From NCBI GenBank assembly GCA_002786025.1, contig NHNW01000051.1, positions 186,001-250,000 on the forward strand: a stretch of 64,000 nt of DNA, given 5' to 3'. The notes beneath the pieces are model-generated. The model saw only the letters and a list, made by a program, of their open reading frames with translations. It did no database searches and was not told where the DNA came from. The stretch comes from Zasmidium citrigriseum (Eukaryota > Ascomycota > Dothideomycetes > Mycosphaerellales > Mycosphaerellaceae). This document shows positions 22,054-33,129 of this stretch, piece after piece (position 1 is the stretch's first letter; each line of letters opens with the position of its first letter). The translations under genes and the position numbers were made by a program.

Positions 22054-22564
22054 GTTGTCGGTGGGTGCAAGGTTGGGTATTTGTTCAGTGTCTAAATGGC
22101 TTACGAATGGGCTTGGACTGGCCGTGATAGCAAAGGAGCCGAATAGTGCGGTAAAGCCATCGTTTGGTATATGTTCCGCGAGGGAGGGTGACTGTTCGGG
22201 AACAGGACGGCCATAGTTGAGATGGATTGGGCCTCTTACTTTCGAATTCGGGAACAACGAAGGTACAATAGATACATTACCTGGTGAGAGCTTCGTATGG
22301 CTTGCATCCATGGCCCAAAGAAGGAAGAATGATCGGCCTTGCATGCTTAGCATGAACACAACGCCCTTCCCCACCTTCGCTACTGCGATATACACCTTCA
22401 GGACCAGAGCAATGTGAAGTGAGTTTGGGGTCGTGAGACCTACATTCGTCCGGTCCTTTGCAGATTCCTGACTTGGAAGGAGTGAGCTCGATGGATGGCG
22501 CTTAGCATCCTCCTTGGTGATAAATGAAAATGTTCGAGAGCGTGGCTGTATTCGCGTAGTGCGT
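22054..22564. other. Intergenic on the minus strand
   Basis: This separates the MFS transporter stop codon (22565) from the start of the secreted orphan and probably contains the orphan's promoter. It stays open in the orphan's frame but lacks coding character. Confidence 0.4.
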
Positions 22565-24221
22565 CTACAAAACACGTCTAGCCAAGTACGCTGCAACAAA
22601 TGCCGCAATACCACTGATAGCAAGAACCCAAGCTGTCGGCACATCACTTCCAGCGGACTCAGCGATCTTGTAAGTGGCGCTGCAAACCCCTCCAGAGAGG
22701 ACTTGTGGTAGTGAGATGGCCAGGTTGTGAACTCCGAGGATGGCTCCCGCTTGATTGTCTGCATCTTCATCCTCGCGATCGGTATCCGTGAGTCCAAGTC
22801 TCGACGTCTCGTAGCCTATCACGGCCCATGGCACCCATTGCGTTACAGCCCAGGGAAGGCCCGCTATCGCGATGAGAAGAATCCCTTGCCATTGGTATGC
22901 GGCAGCAAGCGTGAGGACCAGAAGCAGACCGAGGACGGGCTGCGTGCTGACCCAAAGCCAGACGAGGCCGCGAATGTCAGTGTCCTGAACAGAATCGTCG
23001 TCGTCGTCGTCGTCGTCGTAATGACTGCGGATGAACCTCCTGCTCAAGTATGGCAATGCGATCGGTAGAGAGAGCGTGAAGAAGAAGCCCACAATGGCGA
23101 ACGATAGACTGCCGAGAGATCCGGCCTGAGCGAGCTCGTCTCCGCCATCTGCACGGACGTGCATAGCGGTCGCCGTATCTGCGACATCTGTTAGCCAATG
23201 AATACATGATCTTAAGTCAAAGTGGCAGTACCAAGCTCTCCAATGAATGTAGTTGTGTAGTACAGCAACGGAAACCAAGCAAACCACGATGAAAACTGCG
23301 CTTTGCAAGCCTCCGCAATCCTTGCTGGCATTTCGAACACTGTCCTCCAGATTTCCTTGAAGATCGCCCATATACTTCGCCCTTCTTCTTGTCCGAGCTC
23401 AACCTTCCTACTGTCCTTTTCTCGAATAAAGACGCAGGTAATCAGCACAGTGCCGCCTAATGTGATCAAATTCAAACAAGCCATTGCTTGGAATTGCGTC
23501 AGTCTCCCCAGTCCAGGTAGCGAAGGCAGATTGAGTGAGCTAGCAAAGAAGCTGAAAATCGCCATAGCACCTTGGATGCGTGAAGTGTAGGCACTAGCGC
23601 GGGACTGTTCTTCGGCAGGTGCAATGTCAACGATCAAAGCTCGAGTGCCTGCTTGAACAGGTTGGACGAAGATACTAAGAAAAGCCGTGAAGATTACGGC
23701 AAGGGCGATTCTGGCCCGTGAAATGCTTTCTGAAGATTTGCCGCAGTCTTCGGCCCCAGGGCAGCCTGCGAAGAGCTGCACAAGTTGATCCGTCCATGCT
23801 AGGAGAAGTAGGAAGGTAAAGGTTAAGATTGTGCCGCCAAGAATGATTGGTCTTCGACGACCAAGGCGTGTTCGGAGGCGATCGCTGAAAGTCCCTACGG
23901 TTGGCCCCACGAAGGCGCCTGACAGAGGTATTAGGATTGTGATCGCAGCCGCAGCGGATTTGGAGAGACCGAGTTTTTGGAGGTATGGCTGGACGCGTAA
24001 TCAGTAACGTCCAGGTAGCAGAACAGGAAGAGACATACAGATAAATTGGCCATTACTGTCGAAAAGAATACTTGGAGCCCGCCATTGATGCAGGTCAATG
24101 CGAGAATGATGCCTACAGAGAGCTTCGTGTTGGATTTGGTCGCTGAGCTTGTGCCAGACGAGATGAGAGGTGCATTCTCTTCATCGTGATGGAAGTCGCG
24201 ATCTGTTTCATTGGAATCCAT
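22565..24221 (-). CDS. MFS transporter, sucrose/alpha-glucoside type
   Basis: This is a glycoside-pentoside-type sugar/proton symporter of the fungal sucrose transporter group (plant SUC and fission yeast Sut1 relatives). Exons are 24221-24039, 23988-23232 and 23178-22565, giving 517 residues; the introns are 50 and 53 bp. For the second intron I chose the GTCGCAG acceptor because the earlier CAG is only three bases from the branch site. Twelve hydrophobic segments can be traced. Typical marks are LTCINGGLQVFFSTVMANL in TM1, GAFVGPTVGTFSDRLRTRLGRRRP in the TM2-3 loop, and LPWAVTQWVPWAVI in the C-terminal half. The large central loop contains eight consecutive aspartates coded by a (TCG)8 tract. 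An in-frame ATG at 24413 would lengthen the N-terminus, but the sequence before 24221 does not look coding. The substrate is inferred from family resemblance. Confidence 0.85.
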
Positions 24222-25107
24222 ATTGATAAATGATGTATGAAGCAAGGTGAAGTTGGATCTGATAAGAGAGAGGTCTGGTCCTTCACCTGAAGATGGGTCG
24301 ATGACGCTAAGATGAGCTTTGGGACGGATAAAAGCTTGTCCGAGATTCAAGCCTGAGGCATGACTATGTAAAAACTGACCCGCAGACTCCGTTGATGTTT
24401 TCAAGTTAAGCACTGATGTGCGAGCTTGGATGTTGCAATGTCGTCGGCCACGATGTCACCAATGAGATGGTGGCTCCTCTCTTGCTGCTCGAGGAGGCTC
24501 TTGAACTTGAGCGGCCTGTCGTACGGACAGCTTCGCCCGAAGCTGAGAGGTGGGTGTAGACAGCGAAAATCGCGTAACTAAAACGCAGTGAAAACGCAGT
24601 GATGGCGGAAGATGCAAGGAAGTTGGGAGTTGTCGTTGTCGTCTCCCTTCCCCCCAGCCCTCGGACTCTCCACGGCGCCAAGCCCCGACCATCTCCCGCT
24701 CGGGTCTTGCTTCTTCACCACCGGCCGAACTTCTTCACCACACCACCAACATCAAGGATCATCAGAAACCATCGCTTGACTCACAAAAGCCACATGTCTA
24801 CTTTCTCGCCCATTCATCCAATGACGATCAAGAAAGGAATGCACGAAGGACCGCTTCCAAGTTTCTCGCCACTAGCTCTTCTCGCCACCCCTACTTTGCA
24901 AGCACTACGTACACCAGCTCCAGCCTATCACAACCCGGCCAGCCTACTTTGAATCAGACGCGCGTGCATTTCTTGCCTATTTTGCCTCTTTCTACTGTCT
25001 TCATGCTGGTTCGGTGGTGTTCTGTTGACTATTCGTACGAGCCGCGAATCTGGCTGCCTGGCTCACGTAAACCCCGGAGCATGTGGGCATGGGTAGGTGG
25101 TGTTGGA
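24222..25107. other. Intergenic between divergent transporter and HSP20 genes
   Basis: This is the shared upstream region of the MFS transporter (minus) and the HSP20 gene (plus). No gene is supported. I saw GAA/TTC triplets but no perfectly spaced nGAAnnTTCn heat-shock element. Confidence 0.4.
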
Positions 25108-25113
25108 TATAAA
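25108..25113 (+). promoter_or_regulatory. TATA box of the HSP20 gene
   Basis: TATAAA (in GGATATAAAG) lies 58 bases before the start codon. This suits a strongly inducible stress gene with a short leader. Confidence 0.55.
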
Positions 25114-25170
25114 GCGTGAGGACTTCTCGTTACTGTTCTATACATCATCAACATCAGAAAAGTATCAATC

Positions 25171-26061
25171 ATGCCATCAGTACGATACTACAACGCTTCC
25201 GCTCCCTTTTGGGATTTCGTAGCGCATATGGAGAACAACGCCTCCAACCGCAACGCTACCAACAACGAAGAAGGCTCGGACAACGAGAACGACAACCAGA
25301 ACCCTTGGGCTGGTGCTTGGGGCGCTCCATGGGGTCCTTTCGCATTCCGCGGCCGTCATCATCACCCCCATCGAGGCCCTCCACCAGCACCCACTGCTGA
25401 GGGAGAAGCCGATCCAGAAGAGGGCCCATCCTCCCCACGAGGCCCACCACCACCGTTCGCCGAGAAGGTCGACGACAACGGTTCCGAGCACCAACACCAC
25501 CGTGGTCCTCACCGTCGTTGCGGCGGCCCAGGCGCTCGAGGTGGTCCATGGGGCGGTCGCGGACGAGGAGGCCACTGCGGAGGACGTGGCCGCGGCCACT
25601 GGCATCCCTACGCCGGTATGGGACCTTTCGGTCCTATCGCTGAGATATTCCAAAACCAGCTCTTCGGCGACGACACAACAAACAAAGAGACCAAGGGCGA
25701 TGAAACCTTCAACCCTGAAGTCGACGTCTTCGACACCCCCGAGTCCTTCGTCATCCACATCTCCCTCCCGGGTGCGAAGAAGGAAGACGTTGGCGTCAAC
25801 TGGGACGCAGATAAATCTGAGCTTTCCATCGGCGGTGTGATCTACCGTCCGGGCGATGAAGAGTTCCTCAAGACGCTTGCGTTAGACGAGCGTAAGGTCG
25901 GGGCTTTTGACAGGAAGGTCCGTTTGGGCAGTCGGGCGAACCCGGCGCAGGTCGATGTTGAGGGCATCACTGCTAAGATGGAGGATGGCGTGTTGACGGT
26001 CGAGGTGCCCAAGATGGGCAAGGAAGGGTTTGTGGAGGTGAAGAAGGTGGATGTCGAGTAG
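25171..26061 (+). CDS. HSP20-family small heat-shock protein with Gly/His/Pro-rich insert
   Basis: Small heat-shock proteins hold unfolding proteins through an alpha-crystallin domain. This one has 296 residues in a single exon. The usual fungal start ([14 protein letters not shown]) is followed by an acidic/Asn stretch and a [12 protein letters not shown] element. Next comes a low-complexity block (residues ~60-150) rich in His, Pro, Gly and Arg, with RGG-like runs such as [15 protein letters not shown]. The alpha-crystallin domain covers about 181-285, beginning [20 protein letters not shown] and including the A-x-x-x-n-GVL motif as [13 protein letters not shown]. No C-terminal I-x-I anchor is present; the end reads [10 protein letters not shown]. 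The insert makes it longer than the typical 150-220 residues and suggests condensate or RNA association, which is inference. Confidence 0.93.
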   Translation: MPSVRYYNASAPFWDFVAHMENNASNRNATNNEEGSDNENDNQNPWAGAWGAPWGPFAFRGRHHHPHRGPPPAPTAEGEADPEEGPSSPRGPPPPFAEKVDDNGSEHQHHRGPHRRCGGPGARGGPWGGRGRGGHCGGRGRGHWHPYAGMGPFGPIAEIFQNQLFGDDTTNKETKGDETFNPEVDVFDTPESFVIHISLPGAKKEDVGVNWDADKSELSIGGVIYRPGDEEFLKTLALDERKVGAFDRKVRLGSRANPAQVDVEGITAKMEDGVLTVEVPKMGKEGFVEVKKVDVE

Positions 26062-26536
26062 ACCTCTACCCTGAGGCAGATCTCAAGAGGAGGAGGGAAA
26101 GAGGAGGAATGGTAATGGTTGATTGAATGAAGAAAAACGAAGAACAAAACAACACAAATCTTTTGGATCGAACCTTGTGTACATAAACAGTTTCCTTGCT
26201 GTCTTTTGGAGATACCCCCAAAATGCGTGATGCCCTGACCTTTAAAGCTTTCTCGATCAATGACGGTGGACAGGCTAACAAAGTGAAACCACTAAGCGTA
26301 GGCATACAGTGTCGTTCTCGCTTCCAAAACCAATGCTACTCCTAAACAGCCCCTGATTTGCATGTAGTCAATGCATGAACATGTCCCTGTTAACCCCATG
26401 GAAGACACAGCATCCAAGTGTCGAGACCCGATCAATATTAGAACAAAGCCGTCCAGTCTGTCGAGTCTCCAAAAGCCATTCATAAACCCTCAAACGCCTT
26501 CACAATACAGCAACATCTTCGCAATCGAGTCATCCC
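26062..26536. other. Intergenic, convergent 3' ends
   Basis: This lies between the HSP20 gene and the minus-strand 2EXR-like gene. No gene is visible. Confidence 0.45.
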
Positions 26537-27507
26537 TTAGGCCTTCGACTGCTTCAGAGCACGCTTTGCCCTCTTCTGCTCCCGCGCATCTTCCTGGTCT
26601 TGCTTCCGCTTGGCTTGAGCAGCCTTTTCCTCGACTCGCTTGACCTCAAACTCCTCCTTTGACAGTAGCAACTCCGTCTTCAGCTGCTCCACAAATTGGA
26701 ACGTCTCCTGTCTCTTTAGGGGTTCAGAGCAAATCGGACCCCTGCGGGAATATCTGCAATCGCGATAAGCGACGATGTCTGCAGACGCAAGCTGACCTTG
26801 TGCGTAGCGGTCAAGCCACTTCCGGAAGTTTTCGTAGGCTCTCTCTGATTCCTCTTGATCGTCGCTGAACTCGAGGTGGACGCACAGGTGCCGTAGACCC
26901 GTGAAGTGCTTAGAGCGGACGGGACCGTACTGCGGTGAAAATGTCGTTGCTGAGTGGCCGAAAAGGTGGAGATCCTGGAGCGCGCGCTGCTGAACGGGCA
27001 TTAACGCCTTGGTGAAACTCTCTATCGTCCAAGAACTCATGGCGATGAATCTGTTGGAGGCGAACGGAATGAGCGCGGCTTCGGCATAGATGGGACGACA
27101 GACCGCAAGAAGCGACAGCGTCAATTCTTCCCGCTCGTTTCTGGTATTCCAGCGAGTGCATTGATCGTGTTGGATGTCGTGGCTCTCGACGAATCCCGTC
27201 TCCTTCCACTTGGCAACGAACTCGTCCTCCGAGGCCTTGCAGATACGGAGTTCCATTTTGTCTTTGCGGGCGCGCTCGATGTGTAGATTGCGCCCGCCCA
27301 TCGCATACTCGTAGATGCGGTTCCGAATCTCAGCCGGCAGGCGCAAGAACCACGACTCCTCCTCGTTACGTGCGGTACTACAACTCGAGTCAGCAGGTCT
27401 TTTCACAATGATGTGCAAAGACAGGAAGCCACTGACATGTGTTTGGTGGCCTTGTTGGGCTTCTTGAGGTTGAGAAGCCGAGATGGCCTCTTCGTGTCGC
27501 CCGCCAT
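26537..27507 (-). CDS. 2EXR/DUF7730-like family protein, paralog A
   Basis: This belongs to a fungal family with an F-box-like start (2EXR/DUF7730 type) whose biochemical role is not established. Exons are 27507-27437 and 27377-26537; the 59 bp intron has a GTCAG donor and a TTGTAG acceptor, and the product has 303 residues. The short first exon (MAGDTKRPSRLLNLKK...) and the phase-2 junction, giving ITARNEEES, match the other copies. Family marks are FLRLPAEIRNRIYEYAMGG, LLAVCRPIYAEAALIPFASNRF, MPVQQRALQDL, LRHLCVHLEF and LASADIVAYR. The tail is a charged coiled coil rich in Lys, Glu and Gln (KRVEEKAAQAKRK) and may carry a nuclear signal. It is followed downstream on the same strand by paralog B's neighbourhood, with paralog B 5' of it. 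Confidence 0.8.
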
Positions 27508-28019
27508 GGCGCGGGTCCTTTGCGGATGTCGCGGAGCACTGAGAGTGTGGACAGGAGAGCGGGTGGTCGAGGGCGTTCGCTCGGATGGAGAGGTGGTTTG
27601 TGGACCGCGTTCGGGTGCTGGTGAGTTGTCGGTAGGAGGAAGGCGGGAGGAAGCTTAAGAATTCGAGAAGTTAGCGTCGCGGGATTCGAGGCGGGGAAGC
27701 ATGTGACGACATTGGTGAGTGAATGTCACAAAGGCGGATAAAACCTGGACCGAGTACTCTCGACTGCGCCATTACAGATGTCACGATAATGACAGTACGA
27801 GTCAAACTCAAGGAACTTATTTTTTTCAGGAGGAACATACCAGTCCCACAGCTATGAAGGTCACATACTTGAATAGTTAGTTCCATGGATCCTCGGATCT
27901 GTGCGAGTCTTCTAACGGCGCAGGAATGCTCCAATTCTTCCTTTCTTTCAACACCGTTCACGGAAAAGCCTCGAAGATCAGCGTCAGTAGCATCTCACCA
28001 AGCCGTGACTATCCGCCGC
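27508..28019. other. Intergenic between paralogs B and A
   Basis: This contains the 3' side of paralog B and the promoter of paralog A. No gene is visible. Confidence 0.45.
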
Positions 28020-28946
28020 TCAATCCTTCAGAGTCCTGTTGCTCCGCGTCGAGCGAGTCTCGCCTCTTCCTTGCTTCCACTGGACGTGCTGCTCGGCACG
28101 ATACTCGGCGAGCTCTTTGCGGCGCTCGCTTCTGGTCAGCTTGTCTTCTTCGTACTGTTGGCTGAAGATCAGCAGGCCGTCTTCTAACTCTGATGCCCAC
28201 TCCCGAGTCTTTGAGCTGGCCGGCAGGCCTCTGTACTCGCGTGTGACGACCTTTGCAGAGGCCAGTCCACCATCTCCGAAATGAAGTAGTGACTTCATGC
28301 ACCGCTGATAGGCGCTTTCCATGTCCGATATGTAAGTGAAGTGCACCCAAACGTAAAAATGACGGAGACTCGTGAAGTTTTGGTAGTCGCGGGAATCAGG
28401 TGGATAGTCGGCGTCCACGCGAATGAGGTACAGCTCGCGGATCGCCCTCTGCTGGGCTGGCATGATGTGTTTGCGAAGAAGGTCAAGTCCATGTCTGCGC
28501 TCAACAATAAAGACATTCGCGGCAAATGGAACCAGGGCACATTCGGTATAAATTGAGCGACACACAGCCAGGAGCTTCAGCGAGGCGCCAATGCGAGACC
28601 GTTCGCAACAATAGTCATGTCGATAGCCGCGCACTGGAGCTATTCCCGTAGCCTTGTACGTCTCGTAGATGTCGTCGAAGTTGGCATTCTTTTCGCAGTC
28701 GTAAACGCGGGTTGGACCGGAGTCTCTTGAGGCCACCATGAGCTTGTGGCCACCAAGAGCGTAGTGGTATATGCGACTGCGGATCTCTGGGGGCAGCTTG
28801 TTGAAGAGCGGCGACTCTTGTTCGTTGCGCCTGGTACTGCTGCGGATCAGCATGTATCTTTGCCAATATCGTCAAGCGACTTACATTTCCTGGGTGGCTG
28901 GGTTGGCCTTCTTGAGGTCAAGCAGGCGGCGGGTGCGGCGTGCCAT
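28020..28946 (-). CDS. 2EXR/DUF7730-like family protein, paralog B
   Basis: This is a second member of the same family, in tandem with paralog A. Exons are 28946-28885 and 28836-28020; the 48 bp intron has a GTAAGT donor and a CAGCAG acceptor, and the product has 292 residues. The first exon (MARRTRRLLDLKKANPATQE) parallels paralog A. The junction gives ITRRNEQES, the same phase and position. Marks are FNKLPPEIRSRIYHYALGG, LLAVCRSIYTECALVPFAANVF, MPAQQRAIRELYL, LRHFYVWVHF and LASAKVVTREY. The C-terminus is again Lys/Arg/Glu-rich. An earlier acceptor three bases upstream (CCGCAG) is also possible and would add one residue. Confidence 0.8.
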
Positions 28947-29248
28947 TGTGAATGCCTGTCGCTCTTAGCCGGCGGGAATGTCGGTGGCGTGCAAGCTGAT
29001 TGACGTGGTGAGGATGAAGGAGTTCGAAGTCGGGCGGATGAGGTTGACCGCCTGAAGTCGGCAGGCGCGACTTCCTCGCCAGCGCACACGAGGAAGTCAC
29101 AACATCATCAGCATCGAACCAGGAAAGCACATGACAGAACAGTGATAGAAACGGAAAGAATGTCGAAATGAATCAGGAAACCCTTTCAATACTTTACCTA
29201 CCACGCGGCGTCTCACGACTTGCAACATAAGAGATCAAACTTACCATC
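28947..29248. other. Intergenic
   Basis: This short spacer lies between the 3' end of the next gene (29249) and the start of paralog B. No gene is visible. Confidence 0.4.
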
Positions 29249-30490
29249 TTAAAAGAACCTCCTCTCGCTCGCCCTCGCGCTACCACTCCCACGATACGCC
29301 TCTATAACCTCATTCTCCGTCAAGAAAGACGCCCGCTCATCCGGCCGCCTGGAGTAAATCGACGAAGCAGCCCTGACAGAGCCGTTCATCGTACTCGCCG
29401 GCGTCCTGACGAGACGACTCCTCTCATCATCATCGTACACCGACGCAGCAGCTCGCTGGGAGGATGAATGAGGATGTAAAGGCTCTGGCACAGCAGATTC
29501 GTGCTCGAACTCATAGCCTGCTCGACTTGGGAAGAGCGAGTCGACGAACCTCCCATCATCATCTTCCGGATGCTCGAAAGGATTCATCCCAGCATCGGCG
29601 ACGGTACTAGTCGGCGTCGTCGGCGGATCGATAAAGGGGTTCTGCTCATCCTGCCAAGCTTCAGCAACGAACGCAACATGGTCAGTCTGATCACCATAAC
29701 GAGGAGGACGTACCGGAACACCCACATCCCCAGGTGATGAAGGGCCGGCGGTCTGCTTCCCAGTCGCCCTCTTAACAAACTCATCAACCCAAGGTCTACT
29801 CCCATCACCGCCCTTCTTCTGCTTCGCAACTTCACTCAACCTCACACCCCTCTCCCACATCTCGGCAATGGGTGCACTGGCATCAAGTCTCCAGTCCGAA
29901 AGCACCTTCAACCACTCCTCAAAGAACAAGATCCTCTTACTCTTCTTCCAATTCTTCGGATCCAGTCTTGCAATCGTGATACTACCCACGGCAGCCACGA
30001 TTTCTGGATTCCGCGCCAGAGTGGCGAGTTTGCAGCCCGCGCACTTATGATCATGAAACTCCCAGACGGCAGCTTTGCCGAAGTGCTTGGTGAAGGTGCC
30101 GGGTTTCATCCAGATGGCGTTGGCGTTCGCGAGGAGGTTCGTTGGAAGTTCGGTCTCAGCCCAACGCTCGAGTTTCTCGGGATGAAGCTCGTTTTGGATG
30201 ACGGAGAGGAGGTCGATGAGAGGGAGAGGGTTGAGTTTCTCGTGGACTTTGCAGAAGGTCGATAGTTTGGGGATCTTGGCTCGGAGGTGTTGAGGGAGGT
30301 CGGCGATCAACTGCTTTGTGTCCGCTTCGTACGTTGCAGCGGCTGATGTGTTAGGTGCGGGAGGTGGTGCGAGGATGGGAGCCAGGAGTGCGATATCTGC
30401 TTTGGTCAGGTCAGAGTACTCTCTTGGGGTGTGGCTGTGGTGGTGAGAGCCATGAGGGCCGTGTCTGCGTGAAGAGCTCCTCGAAAGCAT
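29249..30490 (-). CDS. Conserved-looking hypothetical protein, 413 aa
   Basis: I do not recognise a family. The single exon encodes 413 residues. The N-terminus is Ser/Arg/His-rich and disordered. Residues ~25-230 look folded and mostly helical, with an HDHKCAGCKLA stretch that could bind metal, then RILFFEEWLKVLSDWRLD. The C-terminal half is disordered, with QNPFIDPP and MNPFEHPEDD. Two NPF tripeptides of this kind are typical ligands of EH domains, so a link to endocytosis is possible but is inference. There is no signal peptide or transmembrane segment. Confidence 0.72.
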   Translation of the reverse strand: MLSRSSSRRHGPHGSHHHSHTPREYSDLTKADIALLAPILAPPPAPNTSAAATYEADTKQLIADLPQHLRAKIPKLSTFCKVHEKLNPLPLIDLLSVIQNELHPEKLERWAETELPTNLLANANAIWMKPGTFTKHFGKAAVWEFHDHKCAGCKLATLARNPEIVAAVGSITIARLDPKNWKKSKRILFFEEWLKVLSDWRLDASAPIAEMWERGVRLSEVAKQKKGGDGSRPWVDEFVKRATGKQTAGPSSPGDVGVPVRPPRYGDQTDHVAFVAEAWQDEQNPFIDPPTTPTSTVADAGMNPFEHPEDDDGRFVDSLFPSRAGYEFEHESAVPEPLHPHSSSQRAAASVYDDDERSRLVRTPASTMNGSVRAASSIYSRRPDERASFLTENEVIEAYRGSGSARASERRFF

Positions 30491-30972
30491 CTTGAAAGTA
30501 GTCAGCTCGTACGTGTCTCTGAATCCAGCAGCGACTTCTTGTTCTGAGCGGTATCAAATCGATTGCCTGCAATCGTCTATCAGTCCTCTCAGCAAAAGTA
30601 CAAAACTAACAAAGGTAAAAAGCAAGTCCCGGCGAGACTTGCAGCGCCCAAGGCATAGGATATATCTTTCGTGCTAGTTCCTGCATTGACTGTGTTACAA
30701 TACATTACACTCTTGCAAGACAAGAAAAAGAGCTTTGTTGTCATCTTCTTTGTTTCCTGTTTCATGCCATCCAATTGGCCAAAAGATCTCTTCAAATATC
30801 GCCTCCCGAACACAAAGAAGTCGCTGACTATGTGTTACCCATTTTTCTTTCGCCGACTGAGACGCTCGAACGCTGGAACAAAGAATTGTGCTGGAGGGCC
30901 TCTGACTCGGGCCGCTGGAAGCTAGGGGTGTTGTTGGTATCTGCGTCGTCTCGTGGGACGCTTTTCGTGGTA
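30491..30972. other. Intergenic on the minus strand
   Basis: This lies between the PHD gene stop (30973) and the start of the 413-residue hypothetical. No gene is visible. Confidence 0.4.
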
Positions 30973-33129
30973 TCATGAACGTCGGCTGCCGACTTTTAGG
31001 CCGGTGGCTGGTTTCGTGCATAAGAAGCATGTGAAGCTTGATGGTAATGCGGTGGGCCCCAGGCCCACGCAGGAAGCATGAACCCATTGAGTACATGAGA
31101 TACACTGTAGTAAGGTTCCTCGATTGTCTGGGGTACCGCAGATGCATCGTATAAGTCGTTGCTGCTGGACGGGATGTCGTGACCTTTGGGATGGATGTGA
31201 AATGTCGGAAGGCGGATATGTCGGTGAAACACTCGACTGCTGCTCCATGGACATCATGCTCCAGCGTCGATTGTGGGCATCCAAAGTACTCCCAGCCCAG
31301 TCCATCCGTGGGTCGGAGTCATCAGGACTGAGCATGGACTGTCTCCGGTCTGATGGCACATCCATCGGTGCAGTGTCAATAGAAGGAGCCGCATTGCTTG
31401 CTGCACGCCTCTGTCCGTTACGGCTAGGTGTCTGTTTGCGAAGACTGCCTCCCCGACGAAGCTGGGCAGCAGCAGCAATAGCGGCTCTCGACGGCGTCAC
31501 TTTCAAGGACGCCGCCGAAGAAGATCGAGGTAGACTCAGCCCTTCCAAGTTCTCGACCGGCGGATCAAGTTTGGCTGCTTTGGACTTCCTCTCTTCTCCT
31601 TTTGCGAAGCTAAAAGAAGCACTTCGGCTTGGAGTCTGCTCCTCCGCTTCAGACTCGTCATCACTGGAATCGCTATCAAATAAGCCGGGGTATCTCTCTC
31701 TCATTGCTTTCTCGGGGCTGTCGTCATCTGCTCTAGTCGTCTCCGTCCGTGCTCGTCCGTTCTCGTCGATAGTCAATATCACTGACGCTCGTGAACTGGG
31801 TTTCTTCGCCTCTGATATCGAACCAAGAGACGCTTTGCCAACCCGCTTGAGCGGCGACGCGGTACGGGGTGGTTGTAAGGTGGTATGGCTCCGGGATAGT
31901 GAGTCTCCTCCCATTGTGGGATGAGCACTCGATGGCCTTGCCGTGCCGGTTGTGTTGCTGCGCCGGAGCTCGCTCTTCGAGACTGGTGTGATGAACGCAT
32001 CGGCCGACGTAGCGGTCTCTGAGCGCTGGTGGTCCACGTTGGCGCTATCCTTCCGTGCTGCGTTCGCTTTGCTCGCATTATTTCGTGCTTTGGTCTGGCG
32101 AGGGGCTGGCTGCTGGACTGGGCGCATTGGAGAGCTGTAGACGAGTGAAGGATCAACACCAGCCGAATTGCTCACCACAGGAGGCTGTGGGGGTTGATTA
32201 GTGGCCACTGGCGCAGCAGATGCTGGTCGCTGCATAGGCGCCTGAACTGGAAAGCTGTTCATCGTCGGAGTATCAAAGGTGACTTGTTGAGCATTGCTCT
32301 GCTGCACAGGCATGGCCGGCCATCCCATCGGACCAGATGTTGCAGGCGCAAATGGATCATCCAGCATAGCTGCCTGTTGATTATACATCTGAGGACTAGC
32401 AGTTTGTTCCCACAGCAGCTGGGTCTGTGGGAACACTGGCGCTGACGCCGGACCCAGATTGCCGAATTGGTACACATCAGGTGAGAATTGCAGGTGTGGA
32501 AACTGCATCGGTGCGTGCTGTTGACCAGGGACCTGCTGTTGCGCAGTATTCACCTGCTGTGGTGTCAGGAATCGCCTCGAGGCGATCGTGGATGGAGTAC
32601 CAAACGCAATGGGCTGAGAGGACGTGGGTTTCTTCACAGAAGTGCCCCTCGTTGGCGGTGGGGTCTGCATGTGTGAAGTATCAAACGCCATGGTCTGACC
32701 TGGCAGTGCCTGAGAGTATCCATATATCGGGCTCACTACAGGCTGCTGATATCCCGCCTGAGTTGGAGGTGGCATTGCCTGGCCTGGCAATGGCCCACCG
32801 GCCTGTACACTCGCATAGTAGTTGTTTCTTAGCGTATCCGACGAATTCTGCTGCTGCGGTCTTTGCATGGGCGTCATGGAGGGGTATTCGGGCTGGCGTG
32901 GGGTCGCATAGCCCATCTGCGGCGTGGAGAACGCATCTTGGAAGAATTGGGATGGGAGAGTCGCCGTTTTGGGAGTGTGGAAGTGATTCTGGTTGAAGGA
33001 GGCCGAGGTGGGCGTGGCTGTAGGACTGGGGAAGTTCCAGTCAACCGCACTGGACAGGTTAGCACAGTGGTACATGCATCCTGTTCCGGAGAACATATCC
33101 TACCCATTGTATGTGTGATCGTATTCCAT
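30973..33129 (-). CDS. PHD-finger protein with long disordered N-terminus
   Basis: The model has a 26-base first exon (33129-33104, MEYDHTYN) and a long second exon (33049-30973). The 54 bp intron between them has a GTAGG donor, a GCTAAC branch and a GTCCAG acceptor. The product has 700 residues. Almost all of it is low complexity: Gln/Pro/Thr-rich up to ~300, then Ser/Arg/Glu-rich. The last ~50 residues form a single PHD finger with all eight ligands: CIC, CISC, HASC and CFLC, plus the Trp of TQWVHA. Single PHD fingers of this type usually read methylated or unmodified histone H3 tails, so a chromatin or transcription role is likely. The closest relative is not clear to me. Without the first exon the frame would begin inside the intron (33096). 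Confidence 0.82.

Noticed and set aside
22054..22797. N-terminal extension of the secreted orphan at 21.4 kb
   Set aside because: The extension is Arg/Ser-rich, runs antisense to the MFS transporter's last exon and hides a good signal peptide that begins at 22053.
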